NCBI GenBank assembly: GCA_023430565.1
Contig: JAEZAD010000024.1
Coordinates: 1-8,159, forward strand
Source of the DNA: Verrucomicrobiota bacterium
GTDB lineage: Bacteria > Verrucomicrobiota > Verrucomicrobiia > Opitutales > Opitutaceae
Direction: 5' to 3'
DNA length: 8,159 bases
Under the pieces are notes generated by a model that saw only the letters and a program-made list of their open reading frames with translations, had not been told where the DNA came from and made no database searches. The position numbers and the translations under genes are program-made. Below, one piece after another: positions 1 to 6,919 of the stretch. The number at the start of each line of letters is the position of its first letter. Position 1 is the first letter of the stretch.

Positions 1-533
1 TCGAATTTGTGCGCTTCGCGGAGTTCGGCCTCGGCGGTGGCCATGCGGCGGGCGATTTCGTCGTCGTTGTCCTGGGCGCGGGCGCGCATGCGGGCGACGA
101 GACGCTCGTGATCGACGACGATGAAGATGGTGGTCATGTGGCGCGCGAGCAGGGGATTATCACGGGCGGCGCGGCGGAAGCTTTCGACACCTTGGACGTC
201 GACGCTCATGACGAGGTTTTGGCCGCGCGCGAGCGGCTCGAGGACGCTGGATTTCAGCGTGCCGTAGCGGCGGTCGAGGCGGGAGGAAGGGTCGGCGTGG
301 ACCCAGGCCCACTCGAGGAAGTCGTTGTTGGCGACGCGGCGGTCGAATTCGGCGGGAGAGAAAAAGTGATAATGGACGCCGTTGATTTCTCCGGGGCGCG
401 GGGCGCGCGTGGTGGTGGTGATGACGCGCGAGAATGTCGGGTCCTCGGTCACGAGGCGGTCGCAGAGCGTGCTTTTGCCGGAACCGGCAGGGCCTGCGAG
501 GACGAGGAGGACGGGGGGCGGAGCGGCGTTCAC
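1..533 (-). CDS. gmk: Guanylate kinase (GMP kinase), C-terminus beyond window
   Basis: Cytosolic enzyme that phosphorylates GMP (or dGMP) to GDP using ATP, needed for GTP supply. The visible N-terminal 177 codons begin at a GTG (531–533) and read MNAAPPPVLLVLAGPAGSGK. The Walker A P-loop GPAGSGKS is at residues 14–21. The GMP-binding stretch ITTTTRAPRPGEINGVHYHF matches the family's TTRxPRxGExxGxxYxF signature. It is followed by FLEWAWVH and a YGT, and the lid-side arginines are in RMRARAQDNDDEIARRM. The usual family length is about 190–210 aa, so only the last few dozen residues are missing to the left. The start lies 25 nt after the stop of the upstream membrane-protein gene, suggesting co-transcription. 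No clear Shine-Dalgarno is seen; an in-frame TTG lies four codons upstream, so the exact start is uncertain while the family is not. Confidence 0.93.
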   Translation of the reverse strand, partial: MNAAPPPVLLVLAGPAGSGKSTLCDRLVTEDPTFSRVITTTTRAPRPGEINGVHYHFFSPAEFDRRVANNDFLEWAWVHADPSSRLDRRYGTLKSSVLEPLARGQNLVMSVDVQGVESFRRAARDNPLLARHMTTIFIVVDHERLVARMRARAQDNDDEIARRMATAEAELREAHKF

Positions 534-558
534 TGCGGGCAAATGGGCGGCCGACGGT

Positions 559-1098
559 TCAATACGTGAACGCAACGGCCGAGAGCAGAAGCCCGTAGGC
601 GGCGAGGGCCGCGCCGAAACCGCGGGTGCGCGCCGGTCGCGCGAAGAGCCAGCCGAAGAAATCGCGCAGGCGAAAGGGCGAGGCGCCGAACCAGATCGCG
701 ATCGCGATCAGGACGTAAACGATCGTGACCATGAAGAGTCGCTGGGGGTGTTGATACTCCATGTAGGCGGCGCCGAGGAGCGGTTGGGCGGAGAGGAGCA
801 GGAGAACGCAGACGCCGCGCACAGCGAGAAAGTCGGGCACGCACTTGAAGGCGAGAACGGCGATGACGGCGAACCCGAGCGCGAGCGGCACGCGGTAGTT
901 GCCGAAATCGGCGGGCGAGAGATGCCAGATGTTGTAGAGAAACCAGAGCGAGCCGGCGCCGAAGAAGACGAGCGCGGCGCTGGTGGAGCGCGGGAAGTTT
1001 TTCAGGATCGCGACGGCGCGGGTGCTGTTGAGGAGCAACGGGAGCCCGAGCGCGATCAGGACGAGGCCGGGGAGGAGGGTGGCGAGGAGGAGGGACAT
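559..1098 (-). CDS. Multi-pass inner-membrane protein of unknown function
   Basis: A 179-residue, strongly hydrophobic protein that I do not recognise as a named family. Hydrophobic segments likely to span the membrane lie at roughly residues 3–23 (LLLATLLPGLVLIALGLPLL), 40–58, 68–84, 93–113, 120–140 and 160–177, giving five or six helices with short loops. The N-terminus has no cleavable signal; the first helix probably acts as an anchor. A basic loop (FRLRDFFGWLFARPARTRGF) precedes the last helix. It starts at ATG 1098, close behind the hexamer array that ends the IVP gene, and stops 25 nt before gmk, so it may belong to a miaB–IVP–membrane protein–gmk transcript. No Shine-Dalgarno is obvious. 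The third-position GC-rich codon pattern matches that of neighbouring minus-strand genes, supporting it over the overlapping plus-strand frame. Confidence 0.8.
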   Translation of the reverse strand: MSLLLATLLPGLVLIALGLPLLLNSTRAVAILKNFPRSTSAALVFFGAGSLWFLYNIWHLSPADFGNYRVPLALGFAVIAVLAFKCVPDFLAVRGVCVLLLLSAQPLLGAAYMEYQHPQRLFMVTIVYVLIAIAIWFGASPFRLRDFFGWLFARPARTRGFGAALAAYGLLLSAVAFTY

Positions 1099-1110
1099 GG
1101 GCTGAAAGCG

Positions 1111-1143
1111 TCGTGCTCGTGATTCGTGATCTTAATCGTGATC
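1111..1143 (-). repeat. Hexamer array, left copy (outward GAGCAC/GATCAC units)
   Basis: Read on the minus strand this is a run of hexamers GATCAC, GATTAA, GATCAC, a 7-mer GAATCAC, then GAGCAC and GA. The first two units encode the last residues DHD and the TAA stop of the IVP gene. A related array lies in opposite orientation at 1561–1596 on the other side of that gene. Confidence 0.75.
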
Positions 1144-1545
1144 GGCAGGAGCAGCGGTCTCGTAGGGTGCAGCGTCCTCGTTGAGCTGGATTCCGAGCGA
1201 ATCCAACAAGCCAATCAGCATGGAAACAACGCCGATAAGAAGTTCCTTCCCCTCGCCTGCCCGATCGTCCGTCAAATGGGACTTGATTCGTAGCACGTCC
1301 AAGCACGCAGCGCATTCCAGTGCCGAGCCGCGCGCCGCATCGAGGTAACGCCCGCGATCAGGGCGCGAGCGTTTGCCATTTCCCTCCGCGATGTTGAGAA
1401 CGATGCTGGTCGATGCGCGATCGAGCTGATCGCGCGCGGCGAGCTTAGGCGGAAGCTCGGCAATGATCGCATCGGCGAACCCAACGAAACGAAGCGCCTC
1501 CTGGTAGACGCGAAGTTTTTCGTGATCGAAATAGGTTCTGACCAT
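1132..1545 (-). CDS. Four-helix bundle protein, 23S rRNA IVP family (S23-like)
   Basis: A 137-residue protein resembling the 23S rRNA intervening-sequence protein/four-helix-bundle family. Visible family hallmarks are the N-terminal HEKLRVYQEALRFVGFADAI helix (compare the L.VWQ.A.... pattern), DQLDRASTSIVLNIAEGNGK (compare Q..RA..SI..NIAEG), and the following RGRYLDAARGSALECAACLD helix. Family members occur in 23S rRNA insertions in some bacteria and as stand-alone genes in Bacteroidota and Verrucomicrobiota; their biochemical role is not established, although the fold suggests a nucleic-acid-binding oligomer. The gene has visibly lower GC than its neighbours and lies between miaB and a membrane-protein gene. 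Outward-facing hexamer arrays box it, and the left array encodes its last residues and stop. This suggests acquisition as a cassette. The start is ATG 1545, just before the first conserved helix. Confidence 0.85.
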   Translation of the reverse strand: MVRTYFDHEKLRVYQEALRFVGFADAIIAELPPKLAARDQLDRASTSIVLNIAEGNGKRSRPDRGRYLDAARGSALECAACLDVLRIKSHLTDDRAGEGKELLIGVVSMLIGLLDSLGIQLNEDAAPYETAAPADHD

Positions 1546-1560
1546 GCGGATCGATTAGGG

Positions 1561-1592
1561 GAGCACGAGCACGATTACGAGCATGAGCACGA

Positions 1593-1596
<4 letters not shown>
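1561..1596 (+). repeat. Hexamer array, right copy (GAGCAC/GATTAC units)
   Basis: Six consecutive hexamers GAGCAC, GAGCAC, GATTAC, GAGCAT, GAGCAC and GATCAG. The array sits 15 nt upstream of the IVP start codon, and its last unit contains the miaB stop codon (TGA on the minus strand, 1593–1595). It is oriented opposite to the array at 1111–1143, so the two form imperfect outward-facing arms around the IVP gene. Confidence 0.8.
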
Positions 1597-3014
<1,418 letters not shown>

Positions 3015-3156
3015 GTGCGGAGCGGTCCTAGGTAAACCGTCGGGGCGGAGGGTCAACGCGGGAAACGGGAGCAAAACCGAGGAAAGTGTCACCTAATACG
3101 TTACACCTCCCCGGGCGGCGCTTGCGCAGACCCGACGACGATGAACATGCTGGGGC
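3015..3156. other. Divergent intergenic spacer, miaB / metallophosphoesterase
   Basis: This 142-nt gap separates the divergent starts of miaB (minus) and the secreted phosphoesterase (plus), so promoters for both units should lie here. I see no convincing -35/-10 pair. The recognisable elements are the 19-nt palindrome at 3087–3105 and a small hairpin that overlaps the plus-strand start codon. Confidence 0.5.
3087..3105. repeat. Short palindrome copy 1 (hybrid half-sites), intergenic
   Basis: TGTCACCTAATACGTTACA. The left arm TGTCACCTA is of the type found in oleD. The right arm, read on the other strand as TGTAACGTA, is of the type found near and in oleC. As a result two of the nine arm pairs mismatch (positions 4/16 and 7/13), while the outer TGT/ACA and the centre are kept. 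It is the only intergenic copy upstream of genes, so an operator role is possible but not shown. Confidence 0.75.
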
Positions 3157-3159
3157 ATG
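3146..3159 (+). promoter_or_regulatory. Small hairpin covering the phosphoesterase start codon
   Basis: CATGC (3146–3150), loop TGGG, then GCATG (3155–3159). The ATG start at 3157 is in the 3' arm, and the only nearby purine-rich sequence (GGGG) is in or next to the loop. This could limit translation initiation, but a 5-bp stem is short and may be chance. Confidence 0.25.
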
Positions 3160-4512
3160 CGCAGATGGTTTTGGATTCTGATGGTGAGCTGCGGAAGTGC
3201 GTGGGCGGCAGGTGAAGCGGAGCGGCCGGATGCGATCTTTGTGGCGATCGGGGATCAGCATTCGGCGTATGGGCGGACGGCCCAGTTTGTGGCGCACGCC
3301 GATCGCGTGAGGAGCGAAAACGCCGGTGTGCCGGTGGCGGTGTTGATCAATGGCGATGTGTTCGAGCTCGGGAATGCGGTGGCGAAGCGGAGCGGCGGCG
3401 AGGTGGATTTCGCGATGATCGCGGCGCTGGCGAGGCGTGGGCCGGTGGTGGTGAATCTGGGGAATCACGAGCCGGAGTTTTACGACGTGGCGGAGTCGGT
3501 GCGACGGTTGCGCGGGGCGGGAGCGACGGTGATCGGGAGTTTGGTGCGGCGGGAAACAGGCGAGGCGTTTGCGCCGGCGGGGGTGACGTTGCGGCTGGGC
3601 CGGATCGATGTGGCGATCGTGGGCGTGGCGACGGATTTGATCGCGCAGTATCGGGCGGCGGTGCGGCCGGAACTGGATCTGACGAATCCGGCGGTGTGGG
3701 CGCGGGAAAAGTTTCCGGAGTGGTTCGCGCGGGCGCCGGTGCGCGTCGTGTTGAGCCATTCGGGGGTGCGGTATGACCGCGAAATTTTTCCGGTGGTGCC
3801 GGACGGCACGTTGATGGCCGGAGCGCATGACCATCTGCGATTCGTGCATCGGATGGGGCGGACGGTGTATGTGCATTCGGGGGCGTGGCAGAGTCATTTC
3901 AGCGTGGTGAGCTTGCACGAGGGCGCGGAAGGCGCGGTGCGGTGGGAGGTGGAGCAGGTGGCGATCGCGGAGGGCGATCCCAAGGAGGAGGCGTTGGCGG
4001 CGCTCGTGAACGAGGTGCGAAGGCTGCATGTGACGCCGGCGGATCTCGCGGTGGTGGGAAGCTTGTCGGGGGAGATGTCGCGCGAGGAGGCCGCGAAGTT
4101 TGCGGCGAAGGCGGTGCGGATCGCGTCGGACGTGGACGCGGCGTTCATCGGCAACACGACGTTTGGCGACGGGTGGCCGGCGGGCGAGGTGACGCGGGAA
4201 GCGTTCGATGCGTGCGTGCGGTTCGACGGGACGATCTGGGTGGCCGACGTGAGCGGTGCGGAGCTGAAAAGGTTGCTCGCTCGTGCTAACCAGAATGTGG
4301 ATACGCCCTTCGAGGCGCGGAGCGGGGAGTTTCAGTTTGCGGACGGACCGGCGGAGGGCGAGATCGCGGCGGAACGGACGTATCGGATGGCGACGACGGA
4401 TTGGGGGGTGAAGAATCGCGGGCGGTATTTCGGTCGCGAGGACCTGGTGTTTGTCGAGCGGCCGGAACTGCGGTTGAAGGCGGTTGTCGCGGAGGCGTTG
4501 AAAGAGCGATGA
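3157..4512 (+). CDS. Secreted 5'-nucleotidase/UshA-like metallophosphoesterase
   Basis: A 451-aa calcineurin-like phosphoesterase predicted to act outside the cytoplasm on nucleotides or other phosphate esters. The N-terminus MRRWFWILMVSCGSAWAA is a signal peptide, probably cut near residues 17–18; C12 is a poor lipobox candidate. The metal-binding motifs occur in order: GDQH (D33, H35), NGD (D67), GNHE (N103–H104), H201 in VLSHSG, and HDH (H224, H226). The C-terminal third (about 290–445), with NTTFGDGWPAGEVTREAF and ADVSGAELKRLL, resembles the 5'-nucleotidase C-terminal substrate-binding domain in a compact form; UshA enzymes are usually about 550 aa. The stop overlaps the start of the lytic transglycosylase gene by 4 nt, indicating an operon and translational coupling. 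Substrate is unknown; nucleotidase, 2',3'-cyclic phosphodiesterase or peptidoglycan/teichoic fragment phosphatase cannot be told apart from sequence. Confidence 0.87.
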   Translation: MRRWFWILMVSCGSAWAAGEAERPDAIFVAIGDQHSAYGRTAQFVAHADRVRSENAGVPVAVLINGDVFELGNAVAKRSGGEVDFAMIAALARRGPVVVNLGNHEPEFYDVAESVRRLRGAGATVIGSLVRRETGEAFAPAGVTLRLGRIDVAIVGVATDLIAQYRAAVRPELDLTNPAVWAREKFPEWFARAPVRVVLSHSGVRYDREIFPVVPDGTLMAGAHDHLRFVHRMGRTVYVHSGAWQSHFSVVSLHEGAEGAVRWEVEQVAIAEGDPKEEALAALVNEVRRLHVTPADLAVVGSLSGEMSREEAAKFAAKAVRIASDVDAAFIGNTTFGDGWPAGEVTREAFDACVRFDGTIWVADVSGAELKRLLARANQNVDTPFEARSGEFQFADGPAEGEIAAERTYRMATTDWGVKNRGRYFGREDLVFVERPELRLKAVVAEALKER

Positions 4513-5531
4513 GCATGTTTCCAGACCGAGTATCGCGTTCACGCCGGGTTCTGCGCTTCGCGCTGGGGGCGATGCTGGGCGCGGCGAGTGCGGCGTGGGC
4601 AGCGGAGGAAGAGGAGACCGAGACGGAAGTGCCGTCGCTGGATCAGCTATATGAGACGGGCAAGGCGTTGTTCGACCAGTTCGCACCGGCGGAGATCAAG
4701 GAGCAGTTCGAGTTTCCGACGAAGGAGCGGTGGGATGAGTTTGCGGGGCGGTTGAACGCGGCGCTGGCGAGCGAGGACTTGGGCGCGCTGGCGGAGTATT
4801 TGCCGGATGCGAAGGCGGCGTTGATGGCGTTGCGGACGCTGCCGGGATATGAGGATTACGCGGAGTGGCTGCAGGAGCGGATCGACTACATCGAGGCGGC
4901 GAAGGATGTGACGTCGGCATCGACGCCGACGCCGGCGACGGAGCCAAAGGCGGAGCCGTTGCCAGACGCGCCAAACGTGCCGCGACCCTCCCCTGCCCTG
5001 ACTCGCGGGGCGATTCCGCATTACGAGTTGTGGCTCGAGCGGATGATCGAGCGGCCGATGCCCCCGAATGCGGGAAAGTTGCTGCCGTTGGTGCAGGCGG
5101 CGTTCGAAGCGGAAGGCGTGGCCCCGGAAGTGGCGTGGCTGGCGGAGGCGGAGTCGACGTTTAACCCGAATGCGCGAAGTCCGGTGGGCGCGAAGGGACT
5201 GTTTCAGTTCATGCCGGAAACGGCGAAGGGGATGGGGTTGAGCACGTTCATGCCGGACGAGCGGACACATCCGGAGAAGTCCGCGCGGGCGGCAGCGCGG
5301 TATTTGCGGGAGTTGTATCGGAAATTCGGAGACTGGCCGCTGGCGTTTGCGGCGTATAACGCGGGCGAAGGGCGGGTGCGGCGGTTGTTGAAAAAACATC
5401 AGGCAACGACGTTCGCGGGCATCGCGTCGGTGCTGCCTTCGGAGACGCGGATGTATGTGCCGAAAGTGTGCGCGACGATCGCGGTGCGGGCGGGGATGAC
5501 GCCGGAGCGGATTCCGGCGCCGCGGTCGTAA
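4509..5531 (+). CDS. Secreted lytic transglycosylase (SLT domain, MltD/Slt-like)
   Basis: Peptidoglycan-cleaving murein transglycosylase of 340 aa. The N-terminus has basic residues (RSRR) then a hydrophobic stretch ending ASAAWAA, a signal peptide probably cut near residue 32. Residues 35–135 are acidic and helical with no recognised domain, followed by a Pro/Thr/Ala-rich linker at about 136–165. The SLT domain spans about 194–304, with WLAEAESTFNPNA (catalytic Glu about E215), GAKGLFQFMPETAKGMG, and AFAAYNAGEGRVRRLL, all classical. It ends with an MYVPK motif typical of MltD-type domains. No LysM repeats are present. The ATG at 4509 overlaps the upstream TGA; the frame is open further upstream, but that part overlaps the phosphoesterase and lacks a signal peptide. 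GGAGG lies 13 nt upstream and a weaker AAGAG closer. Co-expression with the phosphoesterase suggests cell-envelope turnover or nutrient salvage. Confidence 0.92.
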   Translation: MSMFPDRVSRSRRVLRFALGAMLGAASAAWAAEEEETETEVPSLDQLYETGKALFDQFAPAEIKEQFEFPTKERWDEFAGRLNAALASEDLGALAEYLPDAKAALMALRTLPGYEDYAEWLQERIDYIEAAKDVTSASTPTPATEPKAEPLPDAPNVPRPSPALTRGAIPHYELWLERMIERPMPPNAGKLLPLVQAAFEAEGVAPEVAWLAEAESTFNPNARSPVGAKGLFQFMPETAKGMGLSTFMPDERTHPEKSARAAARYLRELYRKFGDWPLAFAAYNAGEGRVRRLLKKHQATTFAGIASVLPSETRMYVPKVCATIAVRAGMTPERIPAPRS

Positions 5532-5567
5532 TTGGAAGCGCGGTGGCGGCGGGCGGTGATGCGGCCG

Positions 5568-6665
5568 CTATCGGGCGGGCGGGGGAAGTTGGGGAAATTT
5601 GAGGTGCTCGATCAGCGCCGTGGTGCCTGCGGCCATGGAGATGCGCGGGGTGTAGCCGAGGTCGCGGCGGGCGGCAGTGATGTCGAACCAGTGATCCTTG
5701 GCGAGTTCGGCGGCGACGAAGCGGGTCATGGGCGGTTCGCCGCGGAGCGGGAGTATCCGCCAAATGGATTCGCAGAGGGCGCTAATCGCGGTCGCAGTGC
5801 GGAGCGAAAGGCGGCGGGTGATCGGCGGTCGACCGAGCGCGACGAGGAGTTGGTTGATCCAGTCCCAGAGGACGACGGGCTCACCGTTGGTGATGAAAAA
5901 GGCGCGGCCAGCTGCGGTCGGATTGTCACTTATTAAGTGACAATTTCGGCCGTCGCCCGAGGAGGAGGAGGAAAAATTGTCACTTAATAGGTGACAATGT
6001 CGGAGGGCTCGTTCGGCGAGGAGGTGGGCGTCGACGGCGTTGTCGACGTGGACCATGTCGACCTTGTTGGTGCCGGGGCCGATGATGCGGAGGCGGCCCG
6101 AATGGGCGCGGGCGAGGATGCGGGGGATAAGATGCGGGTCGCCGGAGCCCCAGATCAGGTGCGGACGGAGGGCGATGGTGCGAAAGGAGTTGGAGTTGGC
6201 GGCGAGGACTTCGCGTTCGGCGATGGCTTTGGTGAGTGGGTAGGCGGCGGAGCAGGACGTGGTGAGCGGGAGGGATTCGTCGGCACCGGCGAGGTCGCGG
6301 CCGTTGTAGACGACGCTGGGCGTGGAGGTGTGAACGAAGTTGCGGACGGAGGCGGCGCGGGCGGCGGTGAGGAGCGCGCGGGTGCCGAGGACGTTGGTGC
6401 GAAAGTAGTCGTCGTAGGGGCCCCAGACGCCGACGCGGGCAGCGACGTGGAAGAGGGTTTCGACGCCGGTGCAGGCGTTAGCGAGTATGGAGGGATCGGG
6501 GCGGTCGAGCGACGCGGAGATGAAGCGGACGCCGCGGGCGGCGAGGTCGGGCGCGGGGCGGCGAGCGAGGATGGTGACGGAGCGGCCGTCGGCGAGGAGG
6601 CGCTCGACTAGACGGCGGCCGAGGAAGCCGGTGCCGCCGGTGACGAGAACGGATGAGGTGCCCAC
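5568..6665 (-). CDS. oleD: OleD, NAD(P)H-dependent 2-alkyl-3-oxoalkanoate reductase
   Basis: Short-chain dehydrogenase/epimerase-type reductase (3-beta-HSD-like) that reduces the 2-alkyl-3-keto acid made by OleA to the 2-alkyl-3-hydroxy acid used by OleC in long-chain olefin synthesis. From the GTG at 6665 the protein has 365 aa: MGTSSVLVTGGTGFLG contains the Rossmann GxxGxxG; catalytic residues are Y142 and K146 in YPLTK, with S114 in HTSTPS. AFFITNGEPVVLWDWIN is a strongly OleD-like C-terminal motif. Just before it, residues about 223–250 look like an insertion holding two palindrome-encoded peptides, CHLLSDN and CHLISDN, around a serine-rich FSSSSSGDGRN. Start choice is uncertain: three in-frame GTGs (6665, 6674, 6683) all lie in a nonamer repeat and no Shine-Dalgarno is seen. 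It lies 254 nt downstream of oleC and converges on the transglycosylase gene. Confidence 0.88.
   Translation of the reverse strand: MGTSSVLVTGGTGFLGRRLVERLLADGRSVTILARRPAPDLAARGVRFISASLDRPDPSILANACTGVETLFHVAARVGVWGPYDDYFRTNVLGTRALLTAARAASVRNFVHTSTPSVVYNGRDLAGADESLPLTTSCSAAYPLTKAIAEREVLAANSNSFRTIALRPHLIWGSGDPHLIPRILARAHSGRLRIIGPGTNKVDMVHVDNAVDAHLLAERALRHCHLLSDNFSSSSSGDGRNCHLISDNPTAAGRAFFITNGEPVVLWDWINQLLVALGRPPITRRLSLRTATAISALCESIWRILPLRGEPPMTRFVAAELAKDHWFDITAARRDLGYTPRISMAAGTTALIEHLKFPQLPPPAR
5922..5944. repeat. Short palindrome copy 2, in oleD
   Basis: A perfect 23-nt inverted repeat around T5933 with core TGTCACTTATTAAGTGACA (5924–5942). On the minus strand it is read through in the oleD frame as CHLISDN. 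Right flank TCGG is shared with three other copies. Confidence 0.9.
5976..5998. repeat. Short palindrome copy 3, in oleD
   Basis: A 23-nt inverted repeat around A5987 with core TGTCACTTAATAGGTGACA (5978–5996) and one T:G wobble. On the minus strand it encodes CHLLSDN. Its centre is 54 nt, exactly 18 codons, from that of the copy at 5922–5944. Confidence 0.9.
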
Positions 6666-6689
6666 GGAACACACGGAATACACGGAAGA
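6663..6689. repeat. Three CACGGAAxA nonamers covering the oleD start
   Basis: Units CACGGAACA (6663–6671), CACGGAATA (6672–6680) and CACGGAAGA (6681–6689). Each begins with CAC, so the minus strand presents three in-frame GTG codons at 9-nt steps. Similar nonamer runs are, from memory, frequent around gene boundaries in Verrucomicrobiota and related genomes; this is recollection, not a search. Confidence 0.8.
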
Positions 6690-6728
6690 AATCGGCGGGA
6701 AGTCATTTCCGGGCGGGAAGCTCGATGG

Positions 6729-6748
6729 CTTTTCGCCCGAGCGAAAAG
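6729..6748. other. 8-bp hairpin in the oleC–oleD spacer
   Basis: CTTTTCGC and GCGAAAAG form a perfect 8-bp stem with loop CCGA (plus strand). It lies about 170 nt downstream of the oleC stop and 64 nt upstream of the preferred oleD start. There is no T-run after it on either strand, so an intrinsic terminator is doubtful; an RNA-processing or stability hairpin is possible. Confidence 0.45.
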
Positions 6749-6800
6749 GTGCGTGGGTCGCGCGATCGAAGCAGCCACCTGGCTATCCGAGGTTCGCTGT

Positions 6801-6830
6801 TGGAGCGGACTTGGTCCGCGGACGTCCGCG
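6801..6830. repeat. REP-like double palindrome in the oleC–oleD spacer
   Basis: Two adjacent foldable units share an arm. GCGGAC (6805–6810), loop TTG, GTCCGC (6814–6819) is a perfect 6-bp hairpin. It runs into the perfect 14-nt palindrome CGCGGACGTCCGCG (6817–6830). The GGAGCGGACTTGGTCCGCG layout resembles bacterial REP sequences mobilised by Y1 REP-associated transposases; no such transposase is in this window. Confidence 0.55.
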
Positions 6831-6870
6831 CTGCGTGCTGGTTTGCAGTGACTGCGAACGGCGGGCGGAA

Positions 6871-6889
6871 TGTAATATAATACGTTACA
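6871..6889. repeat. Short palindrome copy 4, oleC–oleD spacer
   Basis: TGTAATATAATACGTTACA. It has one A:C mismatch and one T:G wobble between its arms. The right flank ACAAGTCGG is the same as at the copy in oleC (7581–7601). It lies 30 nt downstream of the oleC stop. Confidence 0.8.
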
Positions 6890-6919
6890 AGTCGGTTTGG
6901 GGCGGCGGCGAAGGGAGGG

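Larger units (their letters stand above)
6666..6919. other. oleC–oleD intergenic spacer, repeat-rich
   Basis: This 254-nt gap between two genes of one pathway is long for an operon. I find no credible gene in it; the plus-strand frames crossing it show no recognisable domain. It holds most of the nonamer run, the 8-bp hairpin, the REP-like double palindrome and one palindrome copy, so much of it is explained by repeat insertion. Whether oleD has its own promoter here cannot be decided by eye. Confidence 0.6.

Noticed and set aside
382..1122. A 246-codon plus-strand open frame over gmk and the membrane-protein gene
   Set aside because: The product is a Glu/Arg/Gly-rich shadow without a recognisable domain, while the minus strand encodes guanylate kinase and a clear multi-pass membrane protein.
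3015..3092. Extension of miaB to the GTG at 3092
   Set aside because: It would add 26 residues not typical of MiaB and would start inside the intergenic palindrome; the GTG at 3014 begins the family's standard N-terminus.
3028..4686. A 552-codon minus-strand open frame antisense to the phosphoesterase and transglycosylase genes
   Set aside because: Its product is an Arg/His/Pro-rich low-complexity sequence, as expected for the complement of GC-rich genes; the plus-strand frames have signal peptides and full catalytic motifs.
5532..5567. Intrinsic terminator between the converging transglycosylase gene and oleD
   Set aside because: The 36-nt gap contains GC-rich palindromic bits (a GCGGCCGC) but no stem-loop followed by a T-run on either strand.
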